From: Straminergon stramineum
Lineage: Eukaryota; Streptophyta; Bryopsida; Hypnales; Calliergonaceae
Assembly (NCBI GenBank): GCA_963920665.1
Contig: OY987265.1
Location: 2,795,001 to 2,859,000 of the forward strand
Reading direction: 5' to 3'
DNA length: 64,000 nucleotides
In this document: positions 24,539 through 37,165 of the stretch, piece by piece
Numbering within the stretch: the stretch's first letter is position 1
How the letters are laid out: each line of letters begins with the position of its first letter
Notes under the pieces: generated by a model
What the model was told of the DNA's origin: nothing
Database searches by the model: none
The model's input: the letters and a program-made list of their open reading frames with translations, nothing else
Translations under genes and position numbers: made by a program

Positions 24539-25279
24539 CTAATCCCTATGTGCCTAAGCCTTTCCAAGTGTGTTTTTTCTATGAAAAGAGAACATAGGCT
24601 TATAGTTATCCCCAATGAAGCAAATGATTTTTTTTCGAAATCTAATTGTATAGATGTTGTAACCAAGGCTTTTTTTTTAACTAGTGTCCCTTGTATTGGC
24701 TTCACTACACAGGCCAAATTTCGGAAGGCCAAATTCACAATGGTCAAATTCAAATAGATCTGGTGAAATTTCGCCAAAAAAAAACAACCTTGGTTGTAAT
24801 CTTGTGAATCACTATATTGGTTTACTATTTAAAAATCCAAAAATATAAACATTAGATGTGAATTTACAAATCAGAAAGTGTTAGTACTCCTGATTAAACC
24901 ATAACTATCAATTAGGAAGTTTTTCATTAAATAGAAATGGAAACTTCAAGAGGTTAGGGCAAGATACTAGAAATTGCAATTAGAAGAAAATTAGAGGAAA
25001 TTCTAGGGGAAAAATAGGGATCTAAAACTAAAAAGAGGTTAAGTAAGATTTGGAAGAGTAACCAAATTAGGCTAATGGTAAAATGATGACAAAATGAACC
25101 AAATTGCAAACAAAAAACTAGGAATATGAAAAGAAACTAGAAGTAAATTAAAAACTAAAAAGAATAATAAAAAATTAAAAAACACAAAAGCAGGTAGTTA
25201 AACTAAAACTATGACTAAAACACTAGTGTATTGAATAAAGCACTAAAATGGTGCTAGAAACACTAGAATAGGAGTTTTA

Positions 25280-25420
25280 GAGTAATTTGGGGTCTTTCAC
25301 ACTAAATTAGCGTACTTTACACTAAACTAGCAGATTTACAGTAACATAACATGATTTGTATTAATTTGGCGCAGTTTGCACCAAATGAGCGGATTTACAG
25401 TAAATTAGTGTAGGATAAAA
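25280..25420. repeat. Degenerate tandem repeat of about 24-26 bp
   Basis: Variants of TTTACACTAAATTAGCG recur about five to six times (for example CACTAAATTAGCGTAC, CACTAAACTAGCAGATTTAC, CAGTAAATTAGTGTAG). Units are degenerate and spacing is uneven. Confidence 0.5.
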
Positions 25421-25479
25421 GTAGTTAGGCAAAACTAATCTATTAGAAAGTTTGGATACAAGAAAAATTAGTATTTAAA

Positions 25480-25502
25480 GCCCCCCCCCCTCTCTCTCTC
25501 TC
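25480..25502. repeat. Poly-C / CT microsatellite
   Basis: A run of ten Cs is followed directly by about six CT dinucleotides. Confidence 0.95.
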
Positions 25503-26779
25503 ACGTTGCAACATATGATACTCTATCATGACAATGATATGGGTTGTATAACATAGGGGTGAATATCCACGGATGTTGGGAACGTGAACTCATACACATC
25601 TGAACCAAGGATGAACGGATCTCACATGGGATGGGTTGGACACCACGGAACAACACCCCAATATCGGACACACATACCAGGTATATGTTGCCAAGAAATG
25701 GCCACTTGATGGCCAGTGGGCACACCCTAAAGAAGTAGTACCCTAAGGGGGAAACACCTTGGGAGGTGGTCCTTATAGTGCCCCTTGATAGGCACACGTT
25801 CACATTCTTGGAGAGCGCCTGTCTCGCTGCCTCCTTGCTTCATGGTCTCACTACCTTGTTGCGGTGCTATTATAGGCTCACAACTGGGCTCCTAGGGCGA
25901 AGGCTAAATTTCAATGAGTGCGTTAGGGATTAGGCCATGAATACCGATGTGGCATCACAGGTTCCGTCCCCTCCCTATAACTGATGAGAGATGCGGTTTG
26001 ATAGACATTGAACCCATTATTGGCTTCAACATCGCATTTACTTGTTGCTTGTGTGATTTTAATTTGTGGCAATCTTTGGCTCCGATAACAAGGTGTAGTC
26101 ATGCTGTAGACACCTTGCATGTGTCCTATAATTGACCTCGTGTTTGTTGTGGGACATGGATGCAGGTGAGGCATGACTACTCAAGATTGGAAGCTCATTT
26201 CGTCACCCATGGCTTTAAGTATTTTGCTCTCTTTAAAGTTTGGTAGACCCATGTTGCATGTATATTTTCAGACAACACTTGCATTTGTATAGTTGTGAGT
26301 GATTTGAGAATCATTGGAGACAAATGTGTGTGATTGTGACAAATTGATCTTGCAAATGGTTCCACCCACCCTCCCGATCAAGATCTTGATTGTGGTATTT
26401 TTGTTGAGCCAAAAAATAGCTGATGTAGTTAATAACGACCTATGTAGTCCTATGGATGTTGAATTGACAAAATAAGTCCTGTCTTGGGGTGTCAAGTAAA
26501 GAACTGTCTTTCTCTCTCTCTCTCTTTGGTGAATTTTTGGTATGTGCATGTTTTAAGAGGAATGTTGTGATTTGTGGGCATTTGGAACTTGAATTGCAAA
26601 AAAATAGGATATGGGAAGATAAGGAGCAATTTGTTGAGTAGGTTTCACCATTTCATGAAAGAAAATGAGTGAAAGATGAAGGGTTTTAAGGTTAGATGGG
26701 AAAGCACTTGAGAAGATGCTAAAAATGTGAGTTGAGATTGGAGTGCCAACTTTGACAATTGAATGAGAAAGCGCGGAGA

Positions 26780-27090
26780 ATTGATTGAAGCTAAATTTTG
26801 ATGGGGTGAAGCGACTTGAAGTGAGCTTTCCGAAAAGCTATGACTCACCCAATTCAAAGCCAAAACATAACTGTGGTGGATGATTTTGTGAGAAGAGGTC
26901 CATTGCCGCAACAATGGAGGACTTTCAACTTTGGTGGGCAATAACGGGAGAACCACATGGCGGAATCAATTGAAAATTGGAGGGGTGGTGCAGCTTGAAG
27001 TTGGCTTTTTGCAAAGTTTAAGCTCGACCCATTTGAAGCAAGGACAAGACAATGAAAAACTATTTTTGTGGAGGAAGGTTTGTTGCCCTT
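26780..27090. repeat. Local tandem duplication, unit about 180 bp
   Basis: The segment from GGGGTGAAGCGACTTGAAGT to GTCCATTGCC is repeated in diverged form from GGGGTGGTGCAGCTTGAAGT to GGTTTGTTGCC, about 180 bp downstream. No coding frame is conserved. Confidence 0.6.
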
Positions 27091-27753
27091 GAAAGAAGCA
27101 TAAATTAAGGTTTTTTGTGTGATCCTCTACAATTTTAATTGAATCATTGCAATTTTCATTGCACTTTGCTAAGAAAGATGTTGTAAATGTAATGTTTGTT
27201 GAATTAGGGTGATTGGTGTGATTGAGAATGTATAAATGTGAATCTCATTTTTTAGGGTTTTAGAGCAAGTGCGGAAGCACTGCCCAAATTGAACTAAATT
27301 AGGGTTAGCTAAATTGAATGATAAAAAACAAGGTATTACTGAATTGCCTAAAAGGAGGTGGATGTTTCAAAAATTGAATTTAGAAAACTAAATGGAAAAA
27401 ATGCATGTGGAAGGGGGTTGTTTTGGTGAGATGTGTTGTACTGTGATTAGTATTTAGGATCCCATGTAGGCCATTTTTAGCCCCAAATTGCACATTTGAG
27501 TTAGATTTTTGCAGATGAAGTTGTTGTAATGTACTTGAGTTCTAAATTGGATGTTTGTAGGTTGTTAGGAGGTGTGTTTGGTGATGTGGGATGAGCTGCC
27601 CTTTTTTTACTTAGAGTCACCTAGGTAAAAGTTAACCAAAAATCATATTGTTGGAGTCCATTGCTTGGAAGGCAATTTAGGTAGAAGTCCCATACACTTC
27701 CTGCCAGCCAACTCTAGGTTTTTTTTCGCCTTGCAGTGGAAAAAACTCATAAA

Positions 27754-28706
27754 CCCCTTAAAGACCAAGTATCAGTTCAACATACAGAAGAAATCTTGGG
27801 TAGGTTCCTACAAAGACATTTTAGATAGATGTTCATGAAATATGGACACAGTGTATAAACATATATCCCTTCATGAAAAAATATTCATTTTTCCAATGAG
27901 GTGCATGATCAAAAGTTATGTTGCTTTAAATAAACTTTTGGGGTAGCTTAGGCAATTCTAGAATCTTTTTGAAATTTTTTGCAAAAGAATCTCATCAACT
28001 TTAGAAATTTGGCATATATATATATATATGTAACTAATAAAATATGGCATACAATTTTTCAAAAACAAAAAACTTAGTCCTCAAATCACATTCTAAGAGG
28101 AATCAAACTTTGTTAGCTATATTGAGGCGATTGTCAAGAAAAAACATTTTCTTCAAGCTTCATGTCTTATTTTCTTGCAATCTATGAAGTCGAAATTCTT
28201 GAATTGTTTTCCACATATTCCAAATGTTTGTCTCTAACTTTTGACCATTTGGATTTCAAATAAAATGTTTTGTCATGGTCCAAGAAATCATCGAAAAATG
28301 ACTAGTGTATTGCCAATTCACTTCATGTCCTTGCATTGCAGGGTGATTTAGAATAAGCTAGACTCCATTTTGGCTTCTAAAATTTTTCATGAGTCAATCT
28401 AACATTGTAAACTTACAAACGGTCCAAATCTTCAATCCTGTGTACTGTAAAAATTTACTCCAAAATGGCATTGTATTTTGCAAGAATGAAAAAAAGGTTT
28501 TCTCCTCACTTTAAACATTATAATCTTTCAATCCACTCGGTCAAATGGATTGGAATTTTTTCCATACTCTGATAATACACTTTACTTCAGTTTTGTATGG
28601 TTGAAGTTTCAAAAAAATGTTTCAATTTTCATTTTTGAATAATATGTAAAAAAAATGCAGTTTTTGATAATGTCTCCCTAAAAACAAAACCTTAGTCTTT
28701 TAGGGA
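27754..28706 (+). mobile_element. Non-autonomous piggyBac-type element, second family, copy 1
   Basis: Begins CCCCTTAAAGACCAAG and ends TAGTCTTTTAGGGA. The reverse complement of 57797-58563 aligns with it across both ends and the interior (for example TTGTCTCTAAC, AATAAAATGTTT, GACTAGTGTA, GCAGGGTGA and GCTAGACTC). TTAA duplications are degenerate here. No coding capacity. Two copies sharing the same termini support a real element. Confidence 0.6.
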
Positions 28707-31430
28707 TTCAGATCTTGCTTATTAGTATGTAAGCTATTTTTGAGTGTGAAATTGCATAGGAATTGTAATAACAAGAAAATGTGCATATCCTATTTTTAAG
28801 TATTGCCTCTCTCCAAGATTGTTTAGGAAATTTGTATACTAGAGATTTTTAGGATTAGAGGTGACATGAACAACTAGAAATGGTGTTAGCATATTAAAAT
28901 GCACTTCCAAAAACCTAAAGTTCAAATGAAAAGCTATCAAACTCATTACACAATCCACCTTGCAATTGTTGAAATAGAAGTAGAAATAAGTAGAAATTGC
29001 AAATAATTCCAAATCAACACTTGCATGATTCAATTTTCAATCGTAAAAATCATGAAAACACTTTACTCTTTCTTTTGAGACCATTTTCAAAACAAATGGA
29101 TAATTATTTACAATTTTTTAGATCTCAAATCAAGTGCAATTGGGAAGCTTTACTCTTTCACTCGTGGTACAGATATGCCTTTGAAACCTCTCAAAAATCA
29201 AATATTAATTTTTCTAGTAAAAAATAAAATCTTCCAATAGCTAACCTTCAACATAACATGTAAATTTTTTAGAATGGTTAACCCCTAAAGGTCTAGACAT
29301 ACATTCAAAAAATGAATGTGCCTTGGTCAACCTTGATTGCAACTTCTAAAATAACTATTTTTGGAATTTGATTTCAACTAAAAATATGAAGCTTGCAAAG
29401 TTTTGTTTCTATTCCATTATAAAATTTTGAAGTATGTCACAAATTGAAAGAGTTATTGCATTGAAAGCTCCATGTGTTAGAATCCAAATAACACAATATG
29501 TTGTGTTTTTCATTCACATTTTTTTTTCTTAAATTGGATTTAGATTTTAAATTATAAAAATTATGTTTCTCATTCTACCCTTCTTTTATGGTAGAAATTA
29601 AAAAATTATTCTAAGATGTATATTATACTTGATATAATTTTAATTCCACGTTTGGCTTTAATTAATTACAATAGTTTGATTTTTCCATCAAAATTATTGA
29701 AATAAATACAATAGAAACAGAAAATGAACTTTTCCAATAGCCAAAAATATCAAAATCATACATATCAATTAAAGAAAAGGATAGATTTGGTTCGATAGTT
29801 GAATTTGACTTCAAAGTCTCTATTGTAGATGTTTTGGGTGTAAAAATAAAGTAAACAATTGAAATTTTTTCACACTAATCACCATTGCTATTTTTACCTT
29901 TCAAGAAAATTTCAAATAATTTGGATTAGTTTTTTTCTATTTTTAGTCATTTATGTTCAATTTTGCAACAAAAATGATAACAATTAAAATTTTCACAAAA
30001 CAAATGGAAATTTCTCAAAGTGATATAGAATTCGGAATTCCATATAATAGAAATAGAAGATTGTTGCTTGAATAGAATTTTAAAGTCTAAATTTAGCTTA
30101 GAAAGGAAGTTTGACCATTTCTCAATGGATCAAATCCTTAAGGAGTTAAAAGAATTTAAGTACCCATATACAAACAATTTGAAATTTTGGAGTGACCATA
30201 GATGGTCACTCATGCAATTAGGGTTTATGTATCTGGCCCCCATTGGTTGCCTCAAAAATCTTTCAATTTTCATTTTTGAAATTCCAAATGTATACAATCT
30301 TTTGTTTCATAAATTAATTGAAATTGGAAGGTAACTATTTTGTTTCCTAAAAATCTTTTTACTTCCCTCAATTTAAGATACATTAAAGGCTTTTGTTTTA
30401 GTCTTTTGAATTTGAAATTCTATTATTTTCATTTTTCCTTCATTCTACTATCTTTCTCCTAGCTTTATTCCACCATTTTTATCTTGGCTTCATACTGCAT
30501 TTTTTGTTTAGGCTTCATTCCATAATTCCAATCATGGCTTAAAGTTTGGTCATGCCTTCAAGTGCTCCCAATGGTCACAAAGTCAATCCAGTATATATAT
30601 ATATAAATTCCAAAGGTCACTCTAAAAATTGGTAAAACCAATTCTATTCAAATGTCTTGAGTAGAATGATGTTTATCACTTTTATCCCATTTCCTTTAAA
30701 ATTTCATACTATTTTAAATATTTATGTAATTACTATGATTTTAATAAATATTATTTATAAAATATCCTATAATTTTTCTAAATTTTTTATAATAATGAAA
30801 AAATGAAGAAATTTTTTAAATATACATTTCTACATGTAATGATTATCAAATGTGTATTTCAATGTAAAAAACTAATGAAGTTTGACTAGACAAGGATATA
30901 ATTAGGTCCTTCTAGAATTACAGAATCAAGTTTTTACTTCATATGAATAAAAACTTATTAGATGAAATATTATTATGCTTAAATACTCTATTCATCATTT
31001 AGAATTCATAGAATTTGGAGCACTTTAGAGGATAAAGTAACTCCATTTACAACAAACCTTAATTGCCATAGAAGCTCTTTTGGCACCAAGAGAAATTGAT
31101 GAATAATTTTAGCGTAATTGCTTATGAAGCAAGATGACAAGTGGTCGTGGAAATTTTGGAGGCACTAAGAATTTGTTTGTAAATTTTCAAAGATGAGGAT
31201 AACTAAGTGAGTCTAAAATTTATTTGATGCATACTTAAAAATGACATTTATAATATATATAAAACAAAACATTACTCAAACAAGAGTGTTGCATGAAATC
31301 TCTTCCATTAAATTGTCTAGAGGCCCAAGTGTAGTAAAGAACCGAATTTTTTGTAGAACAATTGGACAATAAGGCCACATGAGAGGCCACAGGACAACAA
31401 ATATTGAGAAAAAACTTACATAGATCATTT
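28707..31430. repeat. Decayed dispersed repeat, copy A (right part)
   Basis: Sequence from TTGCTTATTAGTATG onward aligns with copy B at 49780-51700, apart from an insertion here (29282-30145) and a different one there (49998-50925). The part from about 30250 also matches 60360-60700 and 62640-63800. It is AT-rich and lacks a conserved reading frame. Confidence 0.7.
29282..30145 (+). mobile_element. 864-bp TTAA-inserted non-autonomous piggyBac-type element
   Basis: TTAA at 29278-29281 precedes CCCCTAAAGGTC, and CCTTAAGGAG precedes TTAA at 30146-30149. Copy B of the surrounding repeat is uninterrupted at 51300-51303 (AGAATGGTTAAGGAAATTTAA), which provides a paralogous empty site with a single TTAA. 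No transposase is encoded. Confidence 0.72.
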
Positions 31431-32016
31431 ATTTAAACATGAATCTTCAAGGTTTTTTTAACTCAATTTTTGATAGTTTCAAAAAATATATAATTGAAGC
31501 ATGATGAGATTGCCTACTTCAACATTTCTTCATTGGATTCCAAATTTTTGAGTGATTACTAAATTATTAAATTAGTAGAAATTTCTTGTTTATAATCCAT
31601 CTATACTACCTTAATTTTAAAAGTAAATCAAGAATGAATAAGAAATACTTTTCAAAGTTAATCATAAAGTAGTATGGAGTTCAACATAGGACTTGAGAAT
31701 AAATGCATTTTGGCCTTTGAATTCACCTCGAGCTAACTTAAAATTCAAGATCCTTGCCTTGATTTACAATTCTTTGTCTCTCATACTTCATGCTTCTAAA
31801 TTTGCATTGATGGAAGTAAAACTAGATGAAGTTCGATGATGATGCTTGAAGAGTGGCAAAGGCAACCTTTCTTCAAGCTATTGAATGTTATGTAGCTAAC
31901 TCGCTATAGGAGAAGAGCCTCGGAGTTGCCCCCACCCGTACGGCAAAGCTCTTGTGTGACACAACTTTTGTAATAGGTCTTACATTACTAGGAAGTACCA
32001 AGAAACCAAAATGTGC
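31431..32016. other. AT-rich spacer, no gene recognised
   Basis: Continuation of decayed repeat sequence up to the TTA target site of the next element. Nothing further seen. Confidence 0.45.
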
Positions 32017-32019
32017 TTA

Positions 32020-33472
32020 GAGCATCTCCATCATGGCATGCAATATTGCCGTGTCAAATGGTTTGGTATCCCACTAGTTGCAACATTTGTTGTTTTTGAA
32101 TAGACGCCCTTTGAAAAATTAGTCGAGATATTTCCACTTGTAGTGGAGGACCCACTTGAGTTCAGCCATGGAACTAGTAGAAAGGTGTGTGTTTGTTGTA
32201 ACTAAAGGTAGAAGCATCCAAATGTAATAGGAGTCGTTCACAGACACCTAAAAAAACAACCTAAATCCAAGGGCTTGTGGATCCAAAGTAGACAAGGGGG
32301 GTTCTAAAGTAGATAGGTGGGGTTCCAAGAAGTTGTCACTCTTCCAAGAAGTAGCCAATCACCCGCACTTGATTCAAGTTCAGAGTGTGTTGCTTTTGGG
32401 TGTTTCCATGCTCGCTTTAGTATTAGTCTAGTGTTTACAATAGGTGCATCTATGAAGTTGTTTTCAAAAATTCTTATAATATTCATACAAGCTCATAAAA
32501 ATACAAAATCAATTTTATTGGTTTCCTAAACCATTTCCTAACCTGTGGACAACATTTTTTTCTGCACAAACCCTCACGATCACCTCATCATTAAGAAGTG
32601 TTCGTTTTAGGTGTTCCTACCTTAGATTTCAAGGAAAGAATGGTCCGGCCATTCCTAAAATTGGACTTTTGCAAGCAAATTTTTATTGAAAATTCAAATA
32701 GCTTGTCAAGCTATCACAACTCCAACCTAGGGATTTGGAGTTTTGTTGAGTGTTGGTAGGGGGTTCAGGGAATAAACAAACATAACATTGTTAAACCATC
32801 AGATTGGCTCCTCCTAGGTGTAGGTATCATTCTTCCCTATATACATGGGGGGGAGACTTTAGTTATAATTCATGGAAGATTATTCACTAATTGTGCTTGT
32901 TTTGCAGGGTTGTCAAAGACCCACTGGTCAGGCAAGTATGGAGGACTCCTCATTCTAGGGAGGTAAAAGGTCCCCCCCCATCGAACGTCAATAATGCCTT
33001 TGAGAGGCATGTTGTCAGATACCAATTATAGTAGAATCACCCATTACCAGCCACTTAAGCATTTTATGCATGATCTGGAGTAGTAGATGGCATTGTTAAA
33101 TTTTTGTCATGTAGAGAGATAGAAATGATGGGAGTTGTTAAATTTTCATAATTTCTTTCCTAAAATTCAAGTTGTTATGAATTTCAGAAACGAAAAGTTG
33201 GCCTGCTCCTATCTCCAATATATAGATTCTTCCATCACTGCTCATCTAAAGACTAACTTGGCTCTCAAAATGAAGCACATGTGTCATAACAGTGATGTCT
33301 GGAAGATGGTAGGAAACCAAAAAACTAATGGTTACTTATTGGTCATCTCTCTATTGAATTTCCATTACCTACGTATTGACCATGGGTCTTGGCTGGTCAT
33401 GGGAGGTTCTACCATACCAATTACCAAATGAGATTTGGCGTGCTCATTTAAAGAGCACTGCTGGAGATGCTC
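32020..33472. mobile_element. PIF/Harbinger-like non-autonomous element, 1.45 kb
   Basis: Termini are GAGCATCTCCATCATGG and its near-inverse CACTGCTGGAGATGCTC, each flanked by TTA (32017-32019 and 33473-33475). A TTA duplication with GAGCATCTCC-type termini is characteristic of PIF/Harbinger (Tourist-like) elements of plants. No transposase frame was found inside. A different MITE is nested at 33029-33414. Confidence 0.75.
33029..33414 (+). mobile_element. 386-bp MITE, TGGTAGAACC family, copy 3, with 9-bp TSD
   Basis: The element begins TAGTAGAATCACCCATTACC and ends TCATGGGAGGTTCTACCA. It is flanked by perfect 9-bp direct repeats TACCAATTA at 33020-33028 and 33415-33423. A 9-bp TSD is typical of Mutator-like elements, so the family is best viewed as a Mutator-type MITE. 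It lies inside the PIF/Harbinger-like element. Confidence 0.85.
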
Positions 33473-33696
33473 TTATGCAATAGTTTTGGCCAGCCACATG
33501 AGCTCTTGTCAAATGAATACTGTCAGTCCAGTCAAGGCGGCCATCCAATGGCGGGTGTTTTGGGGACGAAATTTCGCTTTTCCTAACTGGACTGAGCTTG
33601 TCCCTCAAGAATTGCGCCAGTGCCGTGAAGGCTTGTGGGAGGCGTTGTTTGAAAAAAATAACGCTAGAGTGCCATCAATCCAGCTGATAAACTGAA

Positions 33697-34250
33697 TCCT
33701 TGAAGGACAATGCAAGCTCTAAGGACATTTAAAAGTCAAATCTGGTATTTTCAAATAGTTCTAGATTTTTTATGTTTTTAAGCTTCACTAAGAAAATACA
33801 GCTCCAATAATCTACTTTTAACTCCATTTTTTAGAAAAAAATTGTTAAAATTCTAATTACTGTGACATTTTGAAGATAATGTCTTGAAAGCTCAAAATAC
33901 ACCACTTTAGAACTTTTCTATCAAATTTCTCTTGGCATTAGCTCAAGAAGTACATCAATTACACCCCAACATTTCTAACTATTATTTCTATTTTTCTTAA
34001 AATTTTCATACTATTATAATCGTTATTGTAATTTACAAAGGATTTTACTGTAATTTTCAAAAAAAATCTTGAAAAAATCTTTTAAAATCATAAGATTAAA
34101 TCTGATGTTTTTAATTATGAAAAAATGAAATGAAATTTTAGACATATATTTTCTACATGTGAAAAATATAAATATTTTTTGAAATGTGGGTTTTAATGTA
34201 GAAATCTAATGAAGTATGACCAAGCTTTGAGATGAAATGTCCTTCAAGGA
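33697..34250. mobile_element. Possible TIR element with 15-bp perfect inverted repeats
   Basis: AATCCTTGAAGGACA at 33695-33709 is the exact inverse of TGTCCTTCAAGGATT at 34238-34252. The right end is followed by AACTC, giving TTAA at the boundary; the left has TGAA. Termini (TCCTTGAAGG) resemble degenerate piggyBac-type ends, but the interior near 34120-34240 is shared with the larger dispersed repeat, so this may be an old derivative or a coincidence of ends. Confidence 0.4.
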
Positions 34251-35519
34251 TTAACTCGAGTTCAATCATCCACTTCCAGGAGCATGACATTGAAGTGGTC
34301 ATACAAAGAGACGAAGTGGGCCTTGTAGGGTGAAAATTTCCCCTGAAGAATTTATTATTTGCCAGCCATGATAAAATTTGAAAATTTTGAATTTATAATT
34401 GGAATCAGAGGCCCCTAAGTAGCAGAGATAGATGAAGAATGTAGAATTAACACGGAACAAAATCGGGGACAATTTTCTTACAATTTACAAAGCAGGGAAT
34501 TCAACCTGGAGGACCCACAGAGTATGACCACTTTAACGTCCTGCCTTCTAGGAAGCGTATAAGATAGCACGCGGTGCGGGTGCGCCAGGCGTTGAGCCCA
34601 CCCGACTTGATGATTGAGGATAATCGTGGCGGCGCCATTGCAGACTTTGGAATGCTTTCCCGATCGGTGCTGCAATAGTACGGCCCCCCAATTAAATTAT
34701 CCAGGCCCCAATCTCTTCCGATGACCTAGCTCTGACGTACATATATAAGGCAAGTGAGGAATCCCACAGAAACGTATATGTTCACAGGGAGATGATCTCT
34801 GGATCCCGGATCGATCGCCAGTCTCTTAGTCCCGCTTTACAGGGTTCCCAATGGGGAAAGTTTGTGCCAGTAGCTGATTTTCATTTCCCCTTTGCCGCTT
34901 TTCCCTGCGTCCCCTTTCCCAGTGCAAATTCATCTGGGAAATTTTCTGATAGTCTCGGAGAGCAAAGGAAGAGTTTAATGTCCCAAGATGGTCATATGTT
35001 GCTGAGCTTTTTCGTGTACGTGGGTGGTCATCTCGTGAGTGGCTTTAATTGGAAAGTCTGTGCCCTCCAGTTTGCGAAGCTTTCAGGATTTCAGCAGCGC
35101 TAGTATCTGTTATCGTCACTCCGTTGACATCTTCAAGTTCTCAAATTCTTCATCAGTTTTGACCATTTTTTTAGTATTTAGTGCTTCTTTTTTGATTGAT
35201 GGATAATTTTATTTATGCCTCCAATTAAATTATCAAGGCCCCAATCTTTTTGCGATGGTTACGATGAGCGAAACTTCCAGCCTTCTAGTTAAGCGTAAGA
35301 CTGTTCTAATAATTGTTGCTCTTTCGCTGCTCTTTCTCTGAAATCAGGCAGGTGAGAAACTCCAGGCAAGCACCCACTTGGGTTAGTAAGGGTCCCCTTT
35401 TCAAGGATGCAACCAGGACCCTGCCTCATTGGTAAACAACGTTCATTACCTCATCTGTCGGTAAGCGTTGTCGGAGTTGGTAGGGTGCTTGCTGCCACAC
35501 TGTTCAAAGTTACTGCCAT
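34251..35519. other. Repeat remnant and spacer before block A'
   Basis: 34270-34510 matches part of the dispersed repeat at 23.8 kb and 49.2 kb. A 35-40 bp direct repeat (CCAATTAAATTATC...GGCCCCAATCT) occurs at about 34686-34725 and 35220-35258. No gene is established apart from the weak ORF listed next. Confidence 0.5.
34792..35103 (+). CDS. Weakly supported small ORF, 103 residues
   Basis: An ATG-started frame follows a TATATAAGG motif at about 34741-34749 by some 45 bp. The sequence (MISGSRIDRQSLSPALQGSQ...) shows no recognised domain; a short hydrophobic stretch LLSFFVYVGGHLVSG lies in the second half. There is no duplicate of this frame elsewhere in the window. Chance ORF is at least as likely. 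Confidence 0.2.
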   Translation: MISGSRIDRQSLSPALQGSQWGKFVPVADFHFPFAAFPCVPFPSANSSGKFSDSLGEQRKSLMSQDGHMLLSFFVYVGGHLVSGFNWKVCALQFAKLSGFQQR

Positions 35520-36985
35520 TTCAACATCGATATCCACTGTCCCACCGTATGTCCACTTATTTAATACACGATTGGTCGACCTGAAAATTTCATCTTCTGT
35601 GGTTCACTTCAGCTGCTCTGTCTCTCTAGCTCTCAAGTCCAGGCTGATTGTCTCAGATCAGATATGCAGCTGCTTTACGGATCGATCGACAAGGAGTTAA
35701 TTTCCTGGAACTCGATCGACATCGATATCGATGGCTCTCGTGTTCGATCCAGTTGCAGGAGGTGCAGCCCTTGGAGTTGGAGCCAACTGCCCCCTGGCAT
35801 TCATCCGCAATTCCAACTGCATCCACGAGAAGTGCTCGCCCTCGCCCTCTTTCTGGAACCCCCTGCTGCTGCCCCGCTGCCCCTGTTGCTGCAAATTTCC
35901 TATTTGATTCTCATTGTGGACGGTAAGTGCGCATGCAGTAGTACGTGTCCTAATGCACCTATCTTGCAGTAATTGCAAAAGACACTTTCAGAACATCACC
36001 TTTTAATTGCAAACCCTGAAGTTATTTAGATCTGGTCGTGAATGCTTTCTCCTGCATTGTCTGATTGAGACCAGAATCAAAAGAAAATACAGGTATTTTA
36101 TTCTGTGAATCAATCTCTCTGTTATGATCATATGGTTGATCGATCTTCAATGCATCTCTTGGATCACTTCACCTGCGGACTCTATTAGAGACCTGCGAAG
36201 TGACCTGTGAAGCGCTCTGCATATTAACTGACTTCTTGTTCGTGTGAAATGGTGGCTCAACCGTGTGGGCACCCCACAATATTGATTGCTTACCCTTGAT
36301 TGTTTTCCGTGTGCTTAGCCTCTTCGTATGTTGTGATGGCAGTCTCTGGAGATTATGGTACCGTGCGAGGAAGCTCCTCATGATAATCACAGGTGGCCAG
36401 TGAAAAGATTGATCTGAATCCTGCACTTGCTATTAGCAAGCGGTGGTTGCTTCAACCGTTCAACGTACATCAAGGATGTTAAATAGCTTACCTGGTCTTC
36501 AAGCTAGGGCATGTCAGCACGCATCCCAGATTTTCTGTCGTTGGGAGCAAACTAAAGTTAACATCAGAATATGTTATTAGAAATAATGAACGTACTAAGT
36601 ATGTTTACTGTACAGTACTAGGCATTTCCCAGTGATTTCCAATTCTGGCACCAATGAACCGACTGCGTGAGTAAATTCTGCGTATACAGTATTAACGAGA
36701 TAGTTTCCAAATGATATGCTAGTTGGATCCAAGCTTGCAAGCGCCCCGGCCAATTCTTGCATGTATGCTGGCTAGCTTCGTGAAGCTACCTAGAGCTTGT
36801 ACATAAACTATGTCTAGCTTGTAAGCGGTTTCTCAGTAGAAAGACGTTTTTTAATAAATCTGGATGATGTAGGAGTTATACCTTATTTTGAAAAGATTGC
36901 AAAGTGCTTCAGTATGCATGGCTAGGATATTTTATAAAAATAATATAAATTTTTAAAGGTTTGTTTTAGTGAAATTGTGAGAATG
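35520..36985 (+). repeat. Block A': duplicated segment (copy 2)
   Basis: Homologous to 3660-5045 in the same orientation. It is directly followed by block B' rather than by the TPR gene. Confidence 0.8.
35731..35907 (+). CDS. Unidentified 5' exon-like frame of block A', 58 residues
   Basis: The frame starts MALVFDPVAGGAALGVGANC and becomes Cys/Pro-rich (PLLLPRCPCCC) before a TGA. A strong donor-like GTAAGT follows at about 35922, so the gene may continue by splicing in a different frame; another frame through the same DNA runs LPLLLQISYLILIVDG up to that donor. The A copy is frameshifted. I do not recognise the product. Confidence 0.25.
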   Translation: MALVFDPVAGGAALGVGANCPLAFIRNSNCIHEKCSPSPSFWNPLLLPRCPCCCKFPI

Positions 36986-37012
36986 CTCTGATTCTTCAAG
37001 ATGAAAAAAACA

Positions 37013-37165
37013 TTCCATTTAAGATTGTACTAAAGGGGTAAATTTAATTTCGGCTTAAGAGAACCTTTTCAATCGACAACAAGCTACTAAACACCCGATG
37101 TATGCCTGAAAGCGTCCAAATGCCAATGAGTATAAGACGATGCTCTCAATTGTTATTAAATTTCC
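37013..37165 (+). repeat. Extra partial copy of a block B' internal segment at the A'/B' junction
   Basis: This segment (AAGATTGTACTAAAGGGGTA through AAATTTCCTTCCGTTA) is a diverged copy of 38013-38170 and of 17608-17760. It lies immediately before the start of block B' homology, so the junction carries a duplicated fragment from inside the block. Confidence 0.7.

Larger units (their letters stand above)
24539..27753. other. AT-rich repeat region, no gene recognised
   Basis: The first 120 bp continue repeat copy A. The remainder, up to about 28.7 kb, is absent from copy B (where the repeat continues at about 49775), so about 4 kb is inserted here relative to copy B. It includes short tandem repeats at 25280-25420, a C/CT microsatellite at 25480-25502 and a local duplication at 26780-27090. 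No transposase or gene seen. Confidence 0.5.
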
